Assembly: GCA_963837285.1 (NCBI GenBank)
Contig: CAWIMS010000006.1
Location: 992,001-1,056,000, forward strand
Source: Planosporangium sp963837285
GTDB lineage: Bacteria; Actinomycetota; Actinomycetes; Mycobacteriales; Micromonosporaceae
Length of the DNA stretch: 64,000 bases
Direction of reading: 5' to 3'
Shown: positions 18,058 to 25,221 of the stretch, piece by piece
Numbering within the stretch: the stretch's first letter is position 1
Layout of the letters: every line of letters starts with the position of its first letter
Program-made: the position numbers and the translations under genes
The notes under the pieces: model-generated
Databases searched by the model: none
Told to the model about the DNA's origin: nothing
What the model saw: only the letters and a program-made list of their open reading frames with translations

Positions 18058-19331
18058 CGGACCAGGTCAACGCCGCTGTTGCCGAGGCGTTCCGGACCGA
18101 GTGGGGGCAGGTCGTCGCGACCCTGATCGGGCTGACTGGCGACTGGGACCTCGCCGAGGAGTGCGCGCAGGACGCGTTCGCGCTGGCGGTGCAGCGGTGG
18201 CCGCGGGACGGGGTACCGCGGCGGCCCGGGGCGTGGCTCACCACCACCGCGCGCAACCGGGCCGTCGACCGGCTGCGCCGCGAAGCGGTCGGCGCGGCCA
18301 GGTCGCGCGAGGCGGCCCGGCTGCGCGAGGCCGGCCCGGCGGAGCCCGAAGACGACCCCAGCGGCGTACCCGACGACCGGCTGCGCCTGATGTTCACCTG
18401 CTGCCATCCGGCGCTGGCGTTCGAGTCCCAGGTGGCGCTCGCCCTGCGTACCCTCGCCGGCCTGACCACCGCCGAGATCGCCCGCGCGTTCCTGGTGCCG
18501 GAGCAGACCATGGCCAAGCGGCTGGTCCGGGCCAAGCAGAAGATCCGCAACGCCGGCATCCCGTACCGGGTGCCGCCGGCCCACCTGCTGTCCGAGCGGA
18601 CGACGGCTGTGCTCGGGGTGCTGTACCTGCTGTTCAACGAGGGGTACACGGCCAGTGTCGGCGCCGACCTGATCCGGCAGGGCCTGTGTGGCGAGGCGAT
18701 CCGGCTGGCCCGCCTGGTCGCCGCGCTGATGCCCGACGAGCCGGAGGTGGCCGGGTTGCTCGCGCTGCTCCTGCTGCACGACGCCCGGCGGGCGACCCGG
18801 GTGGACCAGGCCGGCGACCTGATCACGCTGGAGGAGCAGGACCGGACCCGCTGGGACACCGCCGAGATCGCCGCGGGCGTGGACCTCCTGGAAAGGACGT
18901 TGCGTCGGAGCCGCCCCGGCCCGTACCAGGTACAGGCGGCCATCGCGGCATGCCATGCCACCGCGACGACAGCGGCCGGCACCGACTGGCCGCAGATCGC
19001 CGCGCTGTACGGGCAACTGGCCCAGTTCGTACCCTCGCCCGTGGTCGAGCTGAACCGGGCGGTCGCGGTCGCCATGGCCGACGGGCCGGCGGCCGGCCTG
19101 GCACTGGTCGAGAAGCTGGCGGCGGGCGACGAGCTGGCTGGCTACCACCTGCTGCCGGCCACCCGCGCGGACCTGCTGCGCCGGCTCGGGCGTGCCACCG
19201 AGGCGGCCGACGCCTACCGCGAGGCGCGAGATCTGGCCGGCACCGAGACCGAACGCCGCTACCTTGCTCGCCGTTTAGCCGAGCTGAGCCGAGCTGGCCC
19301 TACCAAGATCGGCACAACTTCCCCGAAATAG
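18054..19331 (+). CDS. ECF42-type RNA polymerase sigma factor with TPR-like C-terminal extension
   Basis: A 425-residue sigma-70 family protein. Region 2 is at about residues 10-75 (DWDLAEECAQDAFALAVQRW, RPGAWLTTTARNRAVDRLRR). Region 4 is at about 110-170 (LRTLAGLTTAEIARAFLVPE, MAKRLVRAKQKIRNAGI). The long C-terminal helical extension (LLYLLFNEGYTAS..., EIAAGVDLLERTL) is the ECF42 hallmark, reported to be needed for activity. No anti-sigma gene is adjacent. The last eight residues (KIGTTSPK) are read from element A copy 4, whose left arm provides the TAG stop. Confidence 0.88.
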   Translation: MTDQVNAAVAEAFRTEWGQVVATLIGLTGDWDLAEECAQDAFALAVQRWPRDGVPRRPGAWLTTTARNRAVDRLRREAVGAARSREAARLREAGPAEPEDDPSGVPDDRLRLMFTCCHPALAFESQVALALRTLAGLTTAEIARAFLVPEQTMAKRLVRAKQKIRNAGIPYRVPPAHLLSERTTAVLGVLYLLFNEGYTASVGADLIRQGLCGEAIRLARLVAALMPDEPEVAGLLALLLLHDARRATRVDQAGDLITLEEQDRTRWDTAEIAAGVDLLERTLRRSRPGPYQVQAAIAACHATATTAAGTDWPQIAALYGQLAQFVPSPVVELNRAVAVAMADGPAAGLALVEKLAAGDELAGYHLLPATRADLLRRLGRATEAADAYREARDLAGTETERRYLARRLAELSRAGPTKIGTTSPK

Positions 19332-19384
19332 TGGCCTCAGCCGGCTCGGGAGGCCACTATTTCCGGGAAGTTGTGCCGATCTTG
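19304..19384. repeat. Family A palindromic element, copy 4
   Basis: A near-perfect 35-bp stem (one mismatch, CCCCG against CGGG). Outer CAAGATCGG pairs with CCGATCTTG, and inner AAATAGTGG with CCACTATTT. It lies between tandem genes (ECF42 and hydrolase). The TAG at 19329-19331 ends the sigma factor. Confidence 0.9.
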
Positions 19385-19475
19385 GCCGGCGCCAAAATTT
19401 GGCGATCTTGGGTCCTTCGGCCGCCGAGCCGTTCGTCGGTGGGGCGTACGTAGCCAACACGCAAGGGAGACTCTC

Positions 19476-20252
19476 GTGGAGACAGTACGTTCGGCCGATG
19501 GGACCGTGATCGCCTTTGACCGGGGCGGCACCGGTACGCCGATCATCTTCGTGGTCGGCGCGTTCAACGAGCGGCCCACCGCGGCGCCGGTCGCGAAACT
19601 GCTCGAACCGCACTTCACCACCTACACCTACGACCGGCGCGGGCGGGGCGACAGCGGCGACACGCTGCCGTACTCGATCGACCGCGAGGTCGACGACCTG
19701 GCCGCGCTGATCGACGCCGCCGGCGGGTCGGCCGCACTGTTCGGGTTCTCGTCCGGCGCTGTCCTGGCGTTGAAGGCCGCCGCCCGAGGGCTCGCCATCA
19801 CCAGGATCGCGCTGTACGACCCGCCCTACCCGGTCGACGAGGTCGCCAGCCAGCCGCCGTCCGACATGGCGGCCCGGCTGGACGCGCTCGTCTCGGCCGG
19901 CCGCCGCGACGACGCGGTCGAGCTGTTCCAGCGCGAGGTGGTCGGCATCCCGCCGCAGGTCATCGCCCAGATCCGGCAGGCGCCGTTCTGGCCGGCCCTG
20001 GAGCGGATCGCGCACACGCTGGTGTACGAGGTCACCATCACCGGCGACGCGACCCTGGTGCCCGAGTTGGGCTCGATCACGGTACCCACGCTTGTCCTCT
20101 CCGGCGGGGAGAGCGCGCCGATGCTGCGTGACGCGGCGCGGTCGGTGGCCGGCGCCGTGGCCGCCGGCCAGCACCGGGAGCTGCCAGGTCAGACCCATGA
20201 TCTGGTACCGGAGGTGCTCGCCCCGATACTGGCGGAGTTCTACGCGGGGTGA
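19476..20252 (+). CDS. Alpha/beta hydrolase
   Basis: A 258-residue alpha/beta hydrolase: IIFVVGAFNERP, YDRRGRGDSG, nucleophile elbow FGFSSGAVLA, LYDPPYPVD after the cap, a VLSGGESAPM acid region and catalytic His in LPGQTHDLVPE. GTG start preceded by a weak AAGGGAGA Shine-Dalgarno. It is often seen in actinomycetes near ECF42/DGPF genes, but here element A copy 4 separates them. No substrate is assignable. Confidence 0.8.
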   Translation: METVRSADGTVIAFDRGGTGTPIIFVVGAFNERPTAAPVAKLLEPHFTTYTYDRRGRGDSGDTLPYSIDREVDDLAALIDAAGGSAALFGFSSGAVLALKAAARGLAITRIALYDPPYPVDEVASQPPSDMAARLDALVSAGRRDDAVELFQREVVGIPPQVIAQIRQAPFWPALERIAHTLVYEVTITGDATLVPELGSITVPTLVLSGGESAPMLRDAARSVAGAVAAGQHRELPGQTHDLVPEVLAPILAEFYAG

Positions 20253-20289
20253 CCTGTCGGACCCGGGTGCCATACTGCTGCCGGTTGGC

Positions 20290-20364
20290 GGTCAGGAAGG
20301 CTGCGGTCAGGAAGGCTGCGGTCAGGAAGGCTGCGGTCAGGAAGGCTACGGTCAGGAAGGCTAC
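20290..20364 (+). repeat. Five tandem 15-bp repeats in the leader of the winged-helix gene
   Basis: The unit GGTCAGGAAGGCTGC is repeated five times with no gaps (the last two end TAC). It occupies the 5' leader of the next gene, ending 17 bp before its ATG. The period is a multiple of 3. No protein is assigned to it. Confidence 0.9.
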
Positions 20365-20381
20365 GGACGCGGAGGTGCCGG

Positions 20382-21563
20382 ATGCGACGGATCGGCGTCG
20401 AGGAGCGGCGGGCCCGGCTCGCCATCCGGCACCATCTCGCCCCGGCGGCGCGCGCGGCCGGCCCGGTCGAGGTCGCCGACCGCGTGGTCGGTCTGCATGC
20501 CACCGATCCCGCGTCGGTCTACCTGGCGGTTCGGGCGCGGGCCGACGTGAAGCCCGACGCGATCGAGCGCGCGCTCTACGAGGAGCGCACGCTGCTGCGC
20601 ATCCTCGGGATGCGCCGGACGATGTTCACGGTGCCGGTCGGGCTGGCCGGCATCGTGCAGGCCGCGTGCACCCTGGCCATCGCCGTTCGCGAGCGTCGCA
20701 ACCTGGAGCAGATGCTCAGCGGCGCCGGGCTCGGCGCCGACATCCCCGGCTGGCTGGCCGATCTGGAGCGGTCCACGCTGGCGGCGCTGGCCGCGCGGGG
20801 TGAGGCGACCGCGGCCGAGCTGGCCAAGGACGAGCCGAGGTTGGCGGAGAAGGTGCTGCTCGCCGCCGGGAAACCCTATGAGGCCTGGCAGAGCATCTCG
20901 ACCCGGGTGCTGTTCCTGCTCGCGGCCGACGGGCACATCGTCCGGGCCCGGCCGCGCGGCTCCTGGATCAGCAGCCAGTACCGGTGGTCCCAGGTGCACA
21001 CCTGGGTGCCGGGTGGCCTGCCGGAGTGGGAGGTCGCGGCGGCGCAGGTCGAGCTGGTCCGCCGCTGGCTGACGACGTTCGGGCCGGGCACCGCCGCCGA
21101 CCTGAAGTGGTGGACCGGCTGGACGATGGGCGAGGTCAAGCGGGCGCTGAAGGGGCTCGATGTCGCCGAGGTGGAGATCGACGGCGGCACCGGCCTGCTG
21201 CTCGCCGGCGACGTCGAGCCGGTGACCGCCGACGGCGAGCCGTGGATCGCGCTGCTGCCCGCGCTCGACCCGACGGCCATGGGCTGGGCCGGCCGGGAGT
21301 GGTACCTGGGTGATCACGCGTCCGCGCTGTTCGACCGGTCCGGCAACATCGGCCCGACCGTGTGGTGTGACGGGCGGATCGTCGGCGGCTGGGCCCAGCG
21401 CGCGACGGGCGAGATCGCATACCGGCTGCTGGAGGACGTCGGCGCCGACGCCGCCGCGGCCGTGGCGATCGAGGCCGGCCGGCTCGCCGAGTGGATCGGC
21501 GACGTGCGGGTCACCCCGCGGTTCCGCACGCCGCTGGAGAAGGAGCTGGGCGGGGGCGGCTGA
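20382..21563 (+). CDS. Winged-helix DNA-binding protein of the AlkZ/HTH_42 family
   Basis: A 393-residue protein of the HTH_42 family that includes the AlkZ DNA glycosylases: RVVGLHATDPASVYLAVRAR near the N-terminus, LLRILGMRRTMFTVP, WTGWTMGEVKRAL and the C-terminal ALLPALDPTAMGW...RDWYLG-like block. The catalytic QxQ of AlkZ is replaced by HATD at the equivalent place, as in many actinobacterial paralogues, so glycosylase activity is uncertain. The ATG is 6 bp from GGAGG (20371-20375). The leader carries five 15-bp repeats. Confidence 0.78.
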   Translation: MRRIGVEERRARLAIRHHLAPAARAAGPVEVADRVVGLHATDPASVYLAVRARADVKPDAIERALYEERTLLRILGMRRTMFTVPVGLAGIVQAACTLAIAVRERRNLEQMLSGAGLGADIPGWLADLERSTLAALAARGEATAAELAKDEPRLAEKVLLAAGKPYEAWQSISTRVLFLLAADGHIVRARPRGSWISSQYRWSQVHTWVPGGLPEWEVAAAQVELVRRWLTTFGPGTAADLKWWTGWTMGEVKRALKGLDVAEVEIDGGTGLLLAGDVEPVTADGEPWIALLPALDPTAMGWAGREWYLGDHASALFDRSGNIGPTVWCDGRIVGGWAQRATGEIAYRLLEDVGADAAAAVAIEAGRLAEWIGDVRVTPRFRTPLEKELGGGG

Positions 21564-21588
21564 CCACGACCCCCGCCGTTACCGCTGG

Positions 21589-22071
21589 TTACCGGAGCAT
21601 CCATTCGTCGGTGACGTAGTCCGTGCGCCCGTCACTCGGCGTGAAGTCGTTGTGGACGTACACCCGCAGGTAGGTCACGCCGCTGTACACGTACGTGCGC
21701 AGCCACACCGAGCTGGTCTTGAAGCCGAAGTTGTAGACCGCCCTGATCCATCCGCCGCCCTGGTTGGTGGCCGTCTGGGTACCCCAGGCGCAGTCGGTCG
21801 GGTGGCACCTGCCCCAGGCCTGGATCGAGTAGCTGGCGCCGCCGTTGCACGTGAGCGACACGTTCACGCGGGTCATCGCGTTGGTGTTGGCGTTGATGTT
21901 GTGCCAGTTTCCGGTGACCGAGCCGGGTACGCAGATCGTCAGCGCCGCCGCCGGCTGTGCGGCCTGTGCGGCCTGTGCGGGCTGGGCGGTGGCGATCATG
22001 CCGACCGTGGCCAGCGCCAGGGCGGTGAGCGTGCCGAGTGCGTACCGTTTGATCCGGGTCCCCAGTTGCAT
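21589..22071 (-). CDS. Small secreted protein of unknown function
   Basis: A 160-residue precursor with a clear Sec signal peptide (basic RIKRY, hydrophobic ALGTLTALALATVGMIATA, cleavage near AQPAQAA). AQAAQ duplications come from a 9-bp CCTGTGCGG repeat. The mature part is beta-rich with many Trp and Tyr and two Cys pairs possible (TICVPG, LTCNG, GRCHPTDCAWG). It looks like a small extracellular beta-sandwich. I do not recognise the family. Confidence 0.7.
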   Translation of the reverse strand: MQLGTRIKRYALGTLTALALATVGMIATAQPAQAAQAAQPAAALTICVPGSVTGNWHNINANTNAMTRVNVSLTCNGGASYSIQAWGRCHPTDCAWGTQTATNQGGGWIRAVYNFGFKTSSVWLRTYVYSGVTYLRVYVHNDFTPSDGRTDYVTDEWMLR

Positions 22072-22201
22072 GGCGTTCCCCCTACTCTCGGGCGGCGCGA
22101 CCCCTCGCGCCGATCTCGTTGAGCAGCGGGAACGTTACGTTGGGTGACCGACTTCGGTGAACGCTACTGTCGGCTTGCGGATACGGAAAGTTACGGCTGA
22201 C

Positions 22202-22660
22202 CTACGCTGGTGGTGGGAAGCCGCCCGTCGCGACCGGGCCCCAGTGCTCGACGGTGACCCGGATCAGGCACTTGCCCTGCTCGACCATGGCCTTCCGGTA
22301 CTCGTCCCAGTCCGGGTGCTCGCCGGAGATCGAGCGGTAGTAGTCGACCAGCGGCTCCAGCGCGTCCGGCAGGTCGAGCACCTCGGCCGTGCCGTCGACG
22401 TGTACCCACGCGCCGCCGAAGTCGTCGGACAGCACGCACAGCGACACCCGCGGGTCCCGCCGCAGGTTGGCGACCTTGGCGCGCTGCGGGTAGGTCGAGA
22501 TGACGATCCGGCCGTCGGCGTCGACGCCGCAGGTCACCGGCGACGACTGCGGCCGGCCGTCCGGGCGCTGGGTGATGATCACGGCGTGGTGCCGGGGCGC
22601 GAGGAACTCGCGCAGGCCGGCCCGGTCGACGGCGGTGTTGGTGGCATAGGTACGAGGCAT
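22202..22660 (-). CDS. PPOX-class F420-dependent oxidoreductase-like protein
   Basis: A 152-residue split-barrel protein resembling the Rv1155-type F420-binding family: REFLAPRHHAVIITQRPDGRPQSSPV, ISTYPQRAKVANLRRDPRVSLCVLSDD and WVHVDGTAEVLDLPDA, ending LIRVTVEHWGP. Such proteins use F420 or FMN to reduce unsaturated cofactors or xenobiotics. The ATG is 5 bp from the outer edge of element A copy 5. It is divergent from the deacetylase. Confidence 0.8.
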   Translation of the reverse strand: MPRTYATNTAVDRAGLREFLAPRHHAVIITQRPDGRPQSSPVTCGVDADGRIVISTYPQRAKVANLRRDPRVSLCVLSDDFGGAWVHVDGTAEVLDLPDALEPLVDYYRSISGEHPDWDEYRKAMVEQGKCLIRVTVEHWGPVATGGFPPPA

Positions 22661-22664
22661 GCAT

Positions 22665-22747
22665 CAATGATCGGCACAACTTCCCGGAAATAGTTGTCTC
22701 CGACACCCGCTGAGGCCACAACTTCCGGGAAGTTGTGGCGATCATTG
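22665..22747. repeat. Family A palindromic element, copy 5 (between divergent genes)
   Basis: Outer ends are extended: CAATGATCG pairs with CGATCATTG. The inner region is less perfect (TAGTTGTCTC against GAGGCCACAA). It fills almost the entire 90-bp space between two divergent start codons, so it overlaps or replaces the promoters there. Confidence 0.85.
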
Positions 22748-22750
22748 GTC

Positions 22751-23779
22751 ATGGTTCAGGTGGGGATCGGCTGGGACGCCGACGGGTTCGAATGCGTGAT
22801 CGCGGGCAGTGACGCCGACAGTGACCGTACCCGCTTCGCCGGCGGTGACCTCGCCGGCCTGGTCGAGTTCCTGCGGGCGGCCCGCGAGCGGGCGGGCGGC
22901 GACCTGGTCACCGTCATCGACAGTACGAACGGGCTGCTCGACCCGTCGCTGCTGGCCGCCGGCCTGGACATGTACCGGGTGGACGCGGCCGCGCTGCCCA
23001 GCCGGCCGGCGTTCGGCTCGGTCGACGCGGGGATCCTCGCGACCGTGGAGCCCGCGCTGCTGACCCCGCTCGCCATCCCGACCGGTACCATCGCCGGCCG
23101 GTCCGACGAGACGGCCGCCGGGAACGCCGCCTCCGCCGGGGTGGAGCGGCGGCTGGCCGGCGAGGGCCGGTTCACCGCGCACGGCGCCCGGGACCGGTCC
23201 GAGGTGGCGCTGACCTTCGACGACGGCCCCGACCCGCGGTTCACCGGGGCGATCCTCGACCTGCTGCGCGACCACGGGGTCGTGGCCACCTTCTTCTGTA
23301 CCGGGATGAACGCGGCCGCCCACCCCGACCTGGTCGCGCGGATCGCCGCCGAGGGGCACACCGTCGGCAACCACACCTGGTCCCACCCGTACCTGCCGGA
23401 ACTGGCCCGCGACGAGGTGCTCCGGCAGGTCGACGCCACGAACACCGCCGTCGCGCGGGTCACCGGCGCGGCGCCGGTACTGGCCCGGCCGCCGTACGGC
23501 GCGCGTACCCCGGACGTGCTCGAATGGCTGGCCGGGCAGGGTATGACCACGGTGCTCTGGGACGTGGACCCGGACGACTGGGCGAGCCCGGGTACCGGCG
23601 CCATCGTCGACGCGGTCGCGGCCCGCACCCGTCCTGGTTCGGTGGTACTGATGCACGACGGCGGGGGAGACCGGTGGCAGACGGTCGCCGCGCTACCGGC
23701 GGTCCTCGCCGGCCTGCTCGACCAGGGCTACGACCTGGTCCCCGTCGAGCAGATGATCGGCACAACTTCCGGGAAGTAG
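22751..23779 (+). CDS. NodB-type polysaccharide deacetylase with N-terminal RNase H-like domain
   Basis: A 342-residue protein. The C-terminal half is a CE4 deacetylase: motif 1 TFDDGPD (catalytic base and metal Asp), motif 2 NHTWSHP (metal His), motif 3 RPPYGARTP, motif 4 WDVDPDDW and motif 5 LMHDGGGDR. It removes N- or O-acetyl groups from glycans. The first 100 or so residues (MVQVGIGWDADGFECVIAG...VTVIDSTNGLLD...DMYRVD) have no signal peptide and resemble an RNase H-fold strand order. The last residues MIGTTSGK are read from element A copy 6, which also gives the TAG stop. The start is 4 bp after copy 5. Confidence 0.82.
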   Translation: MVQVGIGWDADGFECVIAGSDADSDRTRFAGGDLAGLVEFLRAARERAGGDLVTVIDSTNGLLDPSLLAAGLDMYRVDAAALPSRPAFGSVDAGILATVEPALLTPLAIPTGTIAGRSDETAAGNAASAGVERRLAGEGRFTAHGARDRSEVALTFDDGPDPRFTGAILDLLRDHGVVATFFCTGMNAAAHPDLVARIAAEGHTVGNHTWSHPYLPELARDEVLRQVDATNTAVARVTGAAPVLARPPYGARTPDVLEWLAGQGMTTVLWDVDPDDWASPGTGAIVDAVAARTRPGSVVLMHDGGGDRWQTVAALPAVLAGLLDQGYDLVPVEQMIGTTSGK

Positions 23780-23830
23780 TGGCCTCAGCGGGTACGGGAG
23801 GCCACTACTTCCCGGAAGTTGTGCCGATCA
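23754..23830. repeat. Family A palindromic element, copy 6
   Basis: Perfect outer arms TGATCGGCACAACTTCC and GGAAGTTGTGCCGATCA, with inner AAGTAGTGGCCTC pairing with GAGGCCACTACTT. It lies between convergent genes, and both end inside it: the deacetylase at TAG and xylulokinase at TGA. Confidence 0.92.
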
Positions 23831-25221
23831 AGCGGGACCAGCGGGACCAGGCAGCCCGGAGGCTCGGGGGCCGGCGTGGGGGAGAACGAGGCGCCTACCC
23901 CCGGCACGGCCGGCAGGTCCACCCCGACCCCGCGCGCGGCCAGGATCGCGGCACCGGTCGCCGACGCACCGGGTACCAGGAGCCGCCGCACCGGTACGCC
24001 GAGCGCGTCGGCGAGCAGCTGCCCGACCAGGTCGGAACGCCCACCGCCGCCGGTGAGCCGGACCGGCAGGCCACCGGCGTCGAGCAGGTCGACGGCCCGG
24101 CGTACGGCGAACACGACGCCCTCGACCGCCGCGCGGACCAACTCTGCCCGGGACGTGCCCGCCACCATGCCGTGCCACGCGGCGGTGCTCCCGGCCGGCG
24201 AGATCCCACCCCGTTCGCCGGTCAGGAACGGCAGGAACGACACCCCGCCGGCCCCGGCCGGCGCCCGCCCGGCGGCGGCGAGGAACGCCGGCCAGTCGAG
24301 CCCGAACAGGCGGCGGACCCAGTCCAGCGCGAGCCCGGCGTTCTGCACCGCGGCCATCGCGTACCAGCCGGAGCCGGCGTCGGCGTACCGGTGCACCGGC
24401 GGATCCGGCGGCGCCACCGGCCGGTCGACGGTCCGTAGCACCTGCGCGCCGGTACCGAGGTTGAGCTGGACCGCACCGGGCGCCAGCGAACCCGCCGCGA
24501 GCAGCGCGGCCGGCGTGTCCGCCGCACCGGCGACCACGGGGACGCCGGCCGGCCCGCCGAACCGGCGCAACAGATCCGTCGACGCGACCACCTCGGCGCT
24601 GCCCGCGACCCGGGGCAGCAACCGGTCCGGGATGCCGGCCGCTTCGACCGCCGCTGCCGACCACGTGCCGGCGGTCAGGTCCCACAGCAGCGTCGCCGAC
24701 GCGTCGCTGCGATCGGTGACCGGTGGGCCGCCGAGCCGCCCCCGGCGCAGGTGGTCCTTGGGCAGCAGCAGCACCGCCGCGCGAGCGACCACCTCCGGCT
24801 CGTGCTCGGCGAGCCACGCCGCGACCGGGCCGGTCATTCCGGGTACCAACGGATTGGCCAACCCGGCACGGACCGGATCGGGCAGCTCCCGCCAGCGTGG
24901 CAGCACGCCGGCGGCCCGCCGGTCCGGCCACAGGATGGCCGGGCGCAGCGCCCGGCCGTCCTCGTCGCAGAGCACGACGCCGTGCATCTGCCCGGCCAGG
25001 CCGATCGCCCGGGGCGGGTCGGCGGCGATGGCCGGCGCGATGTCGCCGAGCGCGGTGTCGAGGGCGGCGTCCCAGGCGCCGGTGTCGGTCTCCGCCCAGC
25101 CCGGGTGCGGGCTGTCGACCGGGTAGCCGGCCTCGGCCGTGGCGAGCGGCCGGCCGTCGATGCCGACGAGCGCCACCTTGAGCCCGCTCGTGCCGAGATC
25201 GATGCCGAGGAAACTGTTCAG
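23785..25221 (-). CDS. xylB: Xylulokinase (FGGY family sugar kinase)
   Basis: A 478-residue FGGY kinase phosphorylating D-xylulose to xylulose 5-phosphate. Family blocks are FLGIDLGTSGLKVALVG (phosphate 1), GLAGQMHGVVLCD (xylulokinase type), AILWPDRRA, DASATLLWDL and VVAGAADTPAALLAAG, then LNLGTGAQV, FLPFLTGERGG and TGGGGRSDLVGQLLAD. No ATG or GTG occurs in frame near the N-terminus. A CTG at 25219-25221 overlapping the TGA of the upstream LAL gene is the likely start. The last 14 residues (DRHNFREVVASRTR) are translated from element A copy 6. Confidence 0.88.
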   Translation of the reverse strand: MNSFLGIDLGTSGLKVALVGIDGRPLATAEAGYPVDSPHPGWAETDTGAWDAALDTALGDIAPAIAADPPRAIGLAGQMHGVVLCDEDGRALRPAILWPDRRAAGVLPRWRELPDPVRAGLANPLVPGMTGPVAAWLAEHEPEVVARAAVLLLPKDHLRRGRLGGPPVTDRSDASATLLWDLTAGTWSAAAVEAAGIPDRLLPRVAGSAEVVASTDLLRRFGGPAGVPVVAGAADTPAALLAAGSLAPGAVQLNLGTGAQVLRTVDRPVAPPDPPVHRYADAGSGWYAMAAVQNAGLALDWVRRLFGLDWPAFLAAAGRAPAGAGGVSFLPFLTGERGGISPAGSTAAWHGMVAGTSRAELVRAAVEGVVFAVRRAVDLLDAGGLPVRLTGGGGRSDLVGQLLADALGVPVRRLLVPGASATGAAILAARGVGVDLPAVPGVGASFSPTPAPEPPGCLVPLVPLDRHNFREVVASRTR

